From contig CAMBOH010000005.1 of assembly GCA_945869305.1 (NCBI GenBank), positions 1 to 53,968 of the forward strand: 53,968 bases of DNA. Direction: 5' to 3'. Both the position numbers and the translations under genes were made by a program. Below are positions 1-7,772 of the stretch, piece by piece. Origin of the DNA: an uncultured bacterium. GTDB taxonomy: Bacteria; Bacteroidota; Bacteroidia; Bacteroidales; Bacteroidaceae. Each line of letters opens with the position of its first letter. Within the stretch, counting starts at the first letter, position 1. The notes below the pieces were generated by a model. That model saw only the letters and a list, made by a program, of their open reading frames with translations, was not told the DNA's origin and did not search any database.

Positions 1-150
1 GCCCTTCGGGGCGTGCATCAAACCAACGAATGGGTGGCATCCTCCCTATGGGCTATGCGCTTTTGCCCCTTCGGGGCGTGCCTCAAACCAACGAATGGGT
101 GGCATCCTCCCTATGGGCTACGCGCTCTTGCCCTTCGGGGCGTACTTCAA
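1..150. repeat. Tandem ~65-bp repeat (CCCTTCGGGGCGTGCnTCAAACCAACGAATGGGTGGCATCCTCCCTATGGGCTAYGCGCT), truncated by window start
   Basis: TTCGGGGCG recurs at 5, 70 and 134, with near-identical sequence between copies. Confidence 0.8.
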
Positions 151-234
151 ATCCTCCACGCCCCCACTTGCAAAGACCGGACAAACTGGCAAACCCGTTA
201 AACTCTCAACCCATTAAGGCTCCTTCCCCTACCC

Positions 235-738
235 ATGTTAGAATCCCTGTTGTCCCGCTTAGGCTGGTTAGCCACGCTGCTCCTGCTGCAAGTCTGCGTG
301 TTCAACCACGTACACATCTTCGGCTATGCCACCCCCATGCCCTACATATACTTCCTGCTCATCCTGCCGAGCCACACACCCCGCTGGGTGTATGTCACGG
401 CAGGATTTGCCATGGGGCTGCTGATAGACTGCTTCACCAACACACCGGGCATGGCAGCGGGAGCCACCTGTCTGACAGGCCTGCTCGTACCGCCGCTACT
501 GAAACTGTCGGCCCCCTCGGACGCCGAGGAGGAGTTTGTGCCCTCCCACCGCAATATGGAATGGGGAGCCTTTGTGCGCTACGGATGCATGGCCACCCTG
601 ATCCACTGCACGGCCTTCTTCGCCCTCGAAACCTTCTCGCTGTTTGACTGGCAGGCTCTGCTGACCAACATCGCAGGCAGCACACTGCTCACCACGCTGT
701 TCATCATCGCCATGGAGCTTATACGAAACGGGAAATGA
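235..738 (+). CDS. mreD: Rod shape-determining protein MreD
   Basis: 167-aa hydrophobic protein directly upstream of PBP2 and RodA; MreD-like pattern. Confidence 0.85.
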   Translation: MLESLLSRLGWLATLLLLQVCVFNHVHIFGYATPMPYIYFLLILPSHTPRWVYVTAGFAMGLLIDCFTNTPGMAAGATCLTGLLVPPLLKLSAPSDAEEEFVPSHRNMEWGAFVRYGCMATLIHCTAFFALETFSLFDWQALLTNIAGSTLLTTLFIIAMELIRNGK

Positions 739-2594
739 GCACTTCGAAGAACTTGTTTGAAATCAGGAAATTCGTGATTGGCGGTGTGGCCACCGGCATT
801 GTGCTGGTGTACATGCTGCGCCTGTTCACCCTACAGCTGTGGAGCGACGACTACAAGAAGAACGCCGACTCCAATGCCTTCAGGAAGGACATACAATACC
901 CTTCGCGCGGACTGATCATGGACCGCAAGGGGCGCATCCTGGTGTACAACGAACCGTCGTACAACATCATGGTGGTCATGCAGGAGCAACGCGGTGTCGA
1001 CACGCTCGACTTCTGCCAGACCGTGGGCATCAGCCGCGAAGAGTACGAACAGCGCATGGCCGACATCAAAGACCCAAACAAGAACCCGGGCTACTCGCGC
1101 TACACCCCGCAGCTGTTCATGGCACAGATTCCAGCCGAGGAGTTCTCGCAATTCCGCGAAAAGCTCTTCCGCTTCAAGGGCTTCAGCGTGGAGAAACGCT
1201 CCATCAGGCAATACTCCTGCAACATGGGCGCGCACATTCTGGGCGACGTGGGCGAAATCAGCCAGAAAGAGCTGGAGGCCGACTCCGGCCGCTACTACAA
1301 GAGCGGCGACTTCATCGGCAAGCTGGGCGTCGAACGCTCCTACGAAAAGCAGCTGCGAGGCGTGAAGGGCATGCGCATCATGCTGCGCGACGTACACGGT
1401 CGCACACAAGGACACTATCAGGACGGCAAATACGACCAGCAGGCCGTGCCGGGCAAGAACCTGACGCTGGGACTCGACAAGGACCTGCAGGAACTGGCCG
1501 AACGACTGCTCAAGGGCAAGCTGGGAGCCATCGTGGCGCTCGAACCGAAAACGGGCGAGGTGTTGTGTATGGCCTCATCGCCCACCTACGACCCGCGCAT
1601 CATGGTAGGACGCGACCGCGGAAAGAACCACCAGATCATGAGCCGCGACCCGATGAAACCCCTGCTTAACCGCGCCATCATGGGCACCTATCCGCCCGGC
1701 TCCACCTTCAAGATCACGCAGGCACTGGTGGGACTGCAAGAGGGCATCATCGACCCGAACATATCCTTCCCGTGTCACCACGGCTTCAACTACAAGGGCC
1801 TCCACGTGGGCTGCCACGGACACGGCTCGCCCATCAACCTCGTGCCCGCCATCGGCACCTCGTGTAACTCCTACTTCTGCTGGAACCTCTTCCGCATGCT
1901 GAGCAACAAGCACAAGTACGGCTCGGTACAGGCAGCCATGACGAAATGGAAGGACTATATGGTGGCCATGGGCTACGGCTACAAGCTGGGCATCGACCTG
2001 CCGGGCGAGAAGCGCGGCATGATTCCGAACGCCGACTACTATGACAAGGCGTACAGGCGCTCGTGGAACGGCCTGACGGTCATTTCGATTGCCATCGGAC
2101 AGGGCGAGGTGACAGCCACACCGCTACAGATAGCCAACCTGGCAGCCACAGTGGCCAACCGGGGCTACTATGTGGTGCCCCATGTGGTGCGCGCGGTACA
2201 GGATGGCAAGCTCGACCCGATATACTACGAGAAGAAGTATACGGGCGTAGACCGCCGCTGGTATGAATATGCCGCAGCGGGTATGCGCAAGGCGGTGCTC
2301 GACGGCACCTGTCGCGGCGCCAACCTGCCAGGCTATGAGGTGTGCGGCAAGACGGGTACGGCCCAGAACCGAGGCCACGACCACTCCGCCTTCATGGGCT
2401 TCGCGCCGATGAATGACCCGCGCATAGCCGTGGCGGTATATGTCGAGAACGGCGGATTCGGCAACGTGTACGGTGTGCCTATCGGCGCACTCATCATGGA
2501 GCAGTACCTGAACGGCAAACTCTCGGAAGCCTCAATGAAGAAGGCCGAACACTTCGAGAACATGCACATCAAGTATGGCGACTACGAGCGGTGA
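735..2594 (+). CDS. mrdA: Penicillin-binding protein 2 (peptidoglycan transpeptidase)
   Basis: N-terminal TM, PBP dimer domain, active-site STFK (GTYPPGSTFK), SCNS-like and KTGTAQ motifs; 4-bp overlap with mreD. Confidence 0.95.
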   Translation: MSTSKNLFEIRKFVIGGVATGIVLVYMLRLFTLQLWSDDYKKNADSNAFRKDIQYPSRGLIMDRKGRILVYNEPSYNIMVVMQEQRGVDTLDFCQTVGISREEYEQRMADIKDPNKNPGYSRYTPQLFMAQIPAEEFSQFREKLFRFKGFSVEKRSIRQYSCNMGAHILGDVGEISQKELEADSGRYYKSGDFIGKLGVERSYEKQLRGVKGMRIMLRDVHGRTQGHYQDGKYDQQAVPGKNLTLGLDKDLQELAERLLKGKLGAIVALEPKTGEVLCMASSPTYDPRIMVGRDRGKNHQIMSRDPMKPLLNRAIMGTYPPGSTFKITQALVGLQEGIIDPNISFPCHHGFNYKGLHVGCHGHGSPINLVPAIGTSCNSYFCWNLFRMLSNKHKYGSVQAAMTKWKDYMVAMGYGYKLGIDLPGEKRGMIPNADYYDKAYRRSWNGLTVISIAIGQGEVTATPLQIANLAATVANRGYYVVPHVVRAVQDGKLDPIYYEKKYTGVDRRWYEYAAAGMRKAVLDGTCRGANLPGYEVCGKTGTAQNRGHDHSAFMGFAPMNDPRIAVAVYVENGGFGNVYGVPIGALIMEQYLNGKLSEASMKKAEHFENMHIKYGDYER

Positions 2595-2604
2595 CAGGCT
2601 CGAA

Positions 2605-2720
2605 ATGAGGTTATGAGGTTAAGAGGTTAAGAGGTTAAGAGGTTAAGAGGTTATAATATTCTATTTGATAGGGTGGAAGCCGCTCTGCGAGAGACTTGGA
2701 ACCCCATAACCCCATAACCT
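2605..2720. repeat. Inverted octamer/nonamer array (GAGGTTAW)n ... (AACCCCAT)n
   Basis: ATGAGGTTATGAGGTTAAGAGGTTAAGAGGTTAAGAGGTTAAGAGGTTAT followed by CCCCATAACCCCATAACCT. Confidence 0.85.
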
Positions 2721-2744
2721 AAGAGAATACAACGCATCCACACC

Positions 2745-4202
2745 ATGCTCCAAGAAACGAAATTCCCCTTGTTCAAGGCCGACTGGGTGGTGATACTGCT
2801 CTACGTCACCCTGTTGGTGTGCGGCTGGTTCAGCATCTGCGGAGCCACCCACGAAATAGGCGACACCAACTTCTTCGACTGGGAAGTGCGCACCGGCAAG
2901 CAGCTGGTGTGGATAGGCTGTGCCTTCACGCTCGGCTTTGTCATCCTGATGACCGATGACAAGTACTACGACACACTGGCCGACCTCTTCTACTGGGGCA
3001 TGATGGTGGTGCTGCTCGTCACCCCCTTCGTGGCCAAGGACATCAAGGGCTCGCGCTCGTGGGTCAACCTGGGCTTCTGCAACGTGCAGCCCGCCGAGTT
3101 CGCCAAGTGCGCCACCGCACTGGCTGTGGCCAAACTCATCAACCAATACGGCTTCAGCCTGAACGACATGCGCAACTTCGCCAAGGCCGCCGGACTCATC
3201 CTGCTGCCTCTGGTGCTCATCATCATGCAGCGCGAAACCGGCTCGGCCCTGGTCTACCTGGCCTTCTTCCTGATGTTCTACCGCGAAGGCATGCCAGGCT
3301 GCATCCTGTTTACCGCCGTGGCGGCCGTGGCCTACTTTGTGGTGGGCATACGCTACGGCGACACCGAACTGCCCGGCACGCTGGCCTCGGTGGGCGAATT
3401 TGCCGTGCTCATCATGATTTGGCTCTTCACCATAGGCATGGTGCGGGTGTATGCGCCGAAGACGGGCTTCGACAAGCTGTATGCCCAAACCGGCGTGGCG
3501 GTCATTGCCGTGTCGCTGGCCGTGTCACACTTCGTGGTGCCCTTCGACGTGAGCTGGGCCTTGCTCGCCCTGTGTCTCTTCGCCACAGGCCACCTCACCT
3601 GGCACTGGCTGGCCCAAAGGCTCAACGTATGCCTGCTCATCGCCCTCTTCACGCTGGGCAGCACGGCCTTCCTCTACACAGCCGACTTTGCGCTCAACAA
3701 CATCCTCGAACCCCACCAGCGCGAACGCATCCAGGTGTTGCTGGGCATGAACGAGGACAACCGCAACGCAGGCTACAACGTGAACCAAAGCAAGATAGCC
3801 ATCGGCTCGGGCGGACTCGAAGGAAAAGGCTTCATGAACGGCACGCAGACCAAGCTGAAGTATGTGCCCGAACAGGACACCGACTTCATCTTCTGTACCG
3901 TTGGTGAGGAACAGGGTTTTCTGGGCTCGGCCGGCGTGTTGCTGCTCTTTCTGTTCCTCATCCTGCGTCTCATACACCTCAGCGAACGGCAAAGCAGCAC
4001 CTTCGGGCGCGTCTACGGCTATTCGGTGTTGAGCATCCTGCTCTTCCACGTGTTTATCAACGTGGGCATGGTCATGGGGCTCACACCCGTCATAGGCATC
4101 CCGCTGCCCTTCTTCAGCTACGGCGGTTCGTCGCTGTGGGGCTTCACCCTCATGCTCTTCATCTTCCTGCGCATCGATGCAGGACGCAAACGCCGACTGT
4201 AG
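2745..4202 (+). CDS. rodA: Rod shape-determining protein RodA (SEDS glycosyltransferase)
   Basis: Multi-TM SEDS protein; QTDFIFCTVGEEQGFLG-like and PFFSYGGSS motifs; follows mrdA. Confidence 0.95.
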   Translation: MLQETKFPLFKADWVVILLYVTLLVCGWFSICGATHEIGDTNFFDWEVRTGKQLVWIGCAFTLGFVILMTDDKYYDTLADLFYWGMMVVLLVTPFVAKDIKGSRSWVNLGFCNVQPAEFAKCATALAVAKLINQYGFSLNDMRNFAKAAGLILLPLVLIIMQRETGSALVYLAFFLMFYREGMPGCILFTAVAAVAYFVVGIRYGDTELPGTLASVGEFAVLIMIWLFTIGMVRVYAPKTGFDKLYAQTGVAVIAVSLAVSHFVVPFDVSWALLALCLFATGHLTWHWLAQRLNVCLLIALFTLGSTAFLYTADFALNNILEPHQRERIQVLLGMNEDNRNAGYNVNQSKIAIGSGGLEGKGFMNGTQTKLKYVPEQDTDFIFCTVGEEQGFLGSAGVLLLFLFLILRLIHLSERQSSTFGRVYGYSVLSILLFHVFINVGMVMGLTPVIGIPLPFFSYGGSSLWGFTLMLFIFLRIDAGRKRRL

Positions 4203-4223
4203 CACCCAAAAACACGCTACCAC

Positions 4224-4691
4224 ATGAATCACAACCATCCACAAAACCGGAATAACCGCTGGCGCAACCTGTCGTTCGTGCTGCTATGCCTGCTCATCGT
4301 GGGCGGAATCGTCTACATGAAACAGACGAGCAACGCTGACAAAACGTGGAACAGCACTCCCATACACGACACCATCTACCAGCAGGTGGCCATACCCGAC
4401 ACCACGCTGGCACCCGAAACGGTGCCGGCTGCCGACACCGTAATGCCCTACACCCTACCCGACACCGTGCTCGGACGTGACCCCCGCAATCCCTACGAGG
4501 CGGGCTACGAGGACGGATATGCTGCCGGATGTGACGACGGAGCTGTACGCACGCCGAATGCCACCTACGACGAAAGCAGCAGCTTCAGAACGGCAGCCGA
4601 ACGGCAAAACTACGCCAAGGGATATGCCGAAGGCTACGAAAAAGGTTACCACGACGGCGAGAACAACAGACAATTCAACATCGGCAACTGA
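4224..4691 (+). CDS. Hypothetical membrane-anchored protein with GY-x-DG repeats
   Basis: N-terminal TM; EAGYEDGYAAGCDDG...YAKGYAEGYEKGYHDGENN repeats. Confidence 0.7.
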   Translation: MNHNHPQNRNNRWRNLSFVLLCLLIVGGIVYMKQTSNADKTWNSTPIHDTIYQQVAIPDTTLAPETVPAADTVMPYTLPDTVLGRDPRNPYEAGYEDGYAAGCDDGAVRTPNATYDESSSFRTAAERQNYAKGYAEGYEKGYHDGENNRQFNIGN

Positions 4692-4728
4692 CCGCCCTTC
4701 GCTCGGGGCAAACTAACCCTTCACCCTT

Positions 4729-7071
4729 ATGAAACTCCTTCTCCACCTTTTCTTCCTTGTGCTTCTGGCCGGCTGGATGACCGCCTGCACCGACCTCGAT
4801 ACGGTCAACCAACGCCTCGATGCGCTCGAACAGCGCGTCAGCTCGCTCGAAACTGCTACCGAACAGCTGCGACAGGCTTATGCCGAAGGAAAAATCATCA
4901 CCGAAGTCACGCCCTTCTGCAACGAAGAGCGGGGATGGATCATCACCTTCTCGGACGGCTCGAAGATTCTCATCACCGACGGAAAGGACGGACAAGACGG
5001 CAAGGACGGACAGGACGGCCTGGACGGAAAGGACGGGCAGGACGGCAAGGACGGCCTGAACGGAACTGACGGAAAGGACGGAGAAGACGGAAAGGACGGG
5101 GAAGACGGAAAGGACGGGGAAGACGGTAAAGACGGACAGGACGGCAAGGACGGACAGGACGGCAAGGACGGCATCACCCCCGTCATGAAGGTGAGCCAGG
5201 ACGGCTACTGGATGGTGTCGTACGACAACGGACAGAACTTCATCCTCCTGCTCGACAAGGAAGAGAACCGCATTCCCGCCACCGGAGCCGCAGGTCTGTC
5301 GGTGCGTGTGACCGTGAACGATGAGGGCTACTATGTCATCCAGACCTACAGCACCGACAACCCCGACGTGGTCATCTCGGAAATGCCCACACCCTACCCG
5401 GCCAATCCGTCGCAAATCATCCAGAGCATCGAGCAGGACGACGTGCGCCACACCGTGACCATTACCCTGGCCGACGGCAGCCAGTATGAATTTGCCCAAG
5501 CCTATACCACCCCCACAGGCATCGCCCTGCTCACGGGCAACGTGCTGCAACTGTCCTACGGTGCACAGGCGGCCGTGGAGTTTCGCGTCAATCCCTCAAA
5601 CGCCCTGTTTGACCTCGATGTGAACAGTCCCGGCTGTGCCATACAGCTCGACTGCGTGGGCAGCGTGAGCCGCGCCTCCTCCTATGTCACCCCGCCCACC
5701 CACTTCAGGCTGGTGCGCGTGGAGCAGACCTACACCGACGACGGGCAGCCCAAGCAGGGACAATACCGCGCCATCATCGAGGACTCCCGCAGCTCCGAAT
5801 CCTACGATGACTGGGTGGCCCTCGTGCTCACCGTGCCCGATGCGCGGGGCGAACAGGTGCAGATTTCATCGTCGGCTGTCGAAATCAAATCGTTCAATGC
5901 TGCCGACATCCAGTCGGGCCAGCCCATCGTCTTCATCAACACGCCCGGTGCCAACCCCATCACCTCCAAGACCGAATGGACCACAGGCGTGCAACTCTCG
6001 CTGCTCACCGCCGAAGGCAGCGAAAACTACCAGGGCTCGCTCTCCATGCGCGGACGCGGCAACACCACCTGGTATCAACCCAAGAAACCCTATGCCCTGA
6101 AGCTCAATGCCCGGCACGAACTGCTCGACATGAAGAGCCACAAGCGCTGGGTCCTGCTGGCCAACCACCTCGACACCACCCTGCTGCGCAACAAGCTCAC
6201 CTTCCGAATGAGCCAAGAGCTCTCGCTGCTCGACTACACGCCCCATGCCACCTCGTGTGAAGTGGTGCTCAACGGCAAGCACATAGGTTCCTACGACCTG
6301 TGCGAACAAATAGCCGTCGACCCCAACCGCCTGGACCTGGGCGAGGGCGAAGGCGGCTTCCTGCTCGAAGTTGACCCCGACTCGCGGATTCAAGAAGATG
6401 ACGTATGGTTCAAGACCGACCTCAGCAGCAGTCTGACACACTACACCATCAAATACCCCGACGTAGAGAGCGGAAGCGAGGAATACAAGCAGATACGCGA
6501 CTTCATGAACGAGGTCGAACGCGCTCTCTTCTCGGCCAAATACAAAGACCCCGAAGAGGGATGGCGCAAATATCTCGACACAGACTCCTTCGTCGAATGG
6601 TACCTCATCAACGAAATCAGCAAGACGCCCGACTGCAACTTCTGGACTTCGTGCTACCTGCACCGTTCCCCCGAGGGCAAGCTGAAGATGGGCCCCCTGT
6701 GGGACTTTGACCTGAGCTACGGCAACTACAAGATGCCCGGTGCGCCCGAAGGCATCACCCTCACCACAGGACTCTGGGCACGCAACAACTCCTGGTACAT
6801 CCGCCTATTCTCAGATGCAGGATTCCTGAGCCGCGTCAAGGAACGCTTCGTTCACTACTACACCCACCGCCAGCAATTCTTCGACTTCATCGACTCTACC
6901 GCCCTCCAGCTCCTCCCCTCAGCCCTGCTGAACAACCGCGTGTGGGGCACACTGGGCAGCACCGACCTCAATGAGACTAATGCCACCGCGGCCTACATGG
7001 CCCACGTCGATGCACTGAAAGAGTGGCTCAACGCCCGCTTCGAATGGCTCAATATATATTATGGTAGCTGA
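4729..7071 (+). CDS. CotH-family (spore-coat-kinase-like) lipoprotein with DUF4988-like N-terminus and collagen-like GXY stalk
   Basis: Lipobox LLAGWMTAC; coiled coil; (DGKDGQ)n run; CotH core RGRGNTTWYQPKKPYALKL...MKSHKRWVLLANHLDTTLLRNKL. Confidence 0.88.
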   Translation: MKLLLHLFFLVLLAGWMTACTDLDTVNQRLDALEQRVSSLETATEQLRQAYAEGKIITEVTPFCNEERGWIITFSDGSKILITDGKDGQDGKDGQDGLDGKDGQDGKDGLNGTDGKDGEDGKDGEDGKDGEDGKDGQDGKDGQDGKDGITPVMKVSQDGYWMVSYDNGQNFILLLDKEENRIPATGAAGLSVRVTVNDEGYYVIQTYSTDNPDVVISEMPTPYPANPSQIIQSIEQDDVRHTVTITLADGSQYEFAQAYTTPTGIALLTGNVLQLSYGAQAAVEFRVNPSNALFDLDVNSPGCAIQLDCVGSVSRASSYVTPPTHFRLVRVEQTYTDDGQPKQGQYRAIIEDSRSSESYDDWVALVLTVPDARGEQVQISSSAVEIKSFNAADIQSGQPIVFINTPGANPITSKTEWTTGVQLSLLTAEGSENYQGSLSMRGRGNTTWYQPKKPYALKLNARHELLDMKSHKRWVLLANHLDTTLLRNKLTFRMSQELSLLDYTPHATSCEVVLNGKHIGSYDLCEQIAVDPNRLDLGEGEGGFLLEVDPDSRIQEDDVWFKTDLSSSLTHYTIKYPDVESGSEEYKQIRDFMNEVERALFSAKYKDPEEGWRKYLDTDSFVEWYLINEISKTPDCNFWTSCYLHRSPEGKLKMGPLWDFDLSYGNYKMPGAPEGITLTTGLWARNNSWYIRLFSDAGFLSRVKERFVHYYTHRQQFFDFIDSTALQLLPSALLNNRVWGTLGSTDLNETNATAAYMAHVDALKEWLNARFEWLNIYYGS

Positions 7072-7199
7072 GCACCTGCACCCCCTCTTCTTCAAAGCAG
7101 CATATCTCCTCTTGCGGATGGAGTATATCTTCTTTTGAAAGTTAATAGTATAGCTTCAAGAATGTACTTAGCTATTCCCAACGCAACGAAGCGCTAACG

Positions 7200-7255
7200 A
7201 CTGGGAGCGCGGGCTTCCAGCCCGCTTAGCACTGGGAGCGCGGGCTTCCAGCCCG
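7200..7255. repeat. Two tandem copies (31-bp period) of ACTGGGAGCGCGGGCTTCCAGCCCG
   Basis: Exact copies at 7200-7224 and 7231-7255; perfect reverse complement at 10871-10895. Confidence 0.95.
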
Positions 7256-7367
7256 CTTAGCACCGGAAGAACAGGCACCCCATAGCCAAATTTCCCTCTA
7301 CAATGTCACCGTTTGACAGCAATAACCATCCACTCAAACAATCTAAATGAAAAATCCGCGAATTTTA

Positions 7368-7399
7368 TTTGGTCTGTCAAGCGGCTTGCACTACCTTTG
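7368..7399 (+). promoter_or_regulatory. Bacteroidetes-type promoter: TTTG-N20-TACCTTTG
   Basis: TTTG 7368-7371, TACCTTTG 7392-7399; fits -33/-7 consensus TTTG/TAnnTTTG. Confidence 0.75.
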
Positions 7400-7612
7400 C
7401 CTACGTCGGTAGACGTATGTGCCAACGTATGCTAACTTCGCGGGAGCACACCGAACCACAGCATACCGACCCTAAAGTGCATTCTTTTTCTAACCAACAA
7501 ATCTATTATTAACCCCGCGAAACTGTAAGGAGGCTATAAATACCTGACCCGGCGGCGCACCGTGCGCAGCCCGTGGCCAAGACATTTTATTCTGGACTTT
7601 GTCCTTGTTTCT

Positions 7613-7735
7613 CGTCCAACGAAATCGCCAACTTCAACACACGAGAGTACAAGCCGACGAGAGTTCACGTCCTATATGGGCGTGAACTGTTCGTGCTTTT
7701 CTTCGTGTAAGGCGTTTGGCGATGCCTGTTGGACG
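7613..7735 (+). ncRNA. Long multi-stem hairpin in the 5' UTR (candidate cis-regulatory RNA or attC-like site)
   Basis: CGTCCAAC/GTTGGACG, ATCGCCAA/TTGGCGAT, ACACGA/TCGTGT, AAGC..ACGA/TCGT..GCTT and AGTTCACG/CGTGAACT are all collinearly nested. Confidence 0.65.
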
Positions 7736-7772
7736 GAAAAGTGAACCGAGCAGTTCCGCCCATTTTCTTTTT

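Noticed and set aside
4979-5175. CRISPR-like or satellite repeat
   Set aside because: In-frame coding repeat of GXY collagen-like triplets.
4675-5550. 291-aa minus-strand ORF with (VLSVLAVLPVLSV)n repeats
   Set aside because: Reverse translation of the collagen-like GXY repeat of the CotH protein; not an independent membrane protein.
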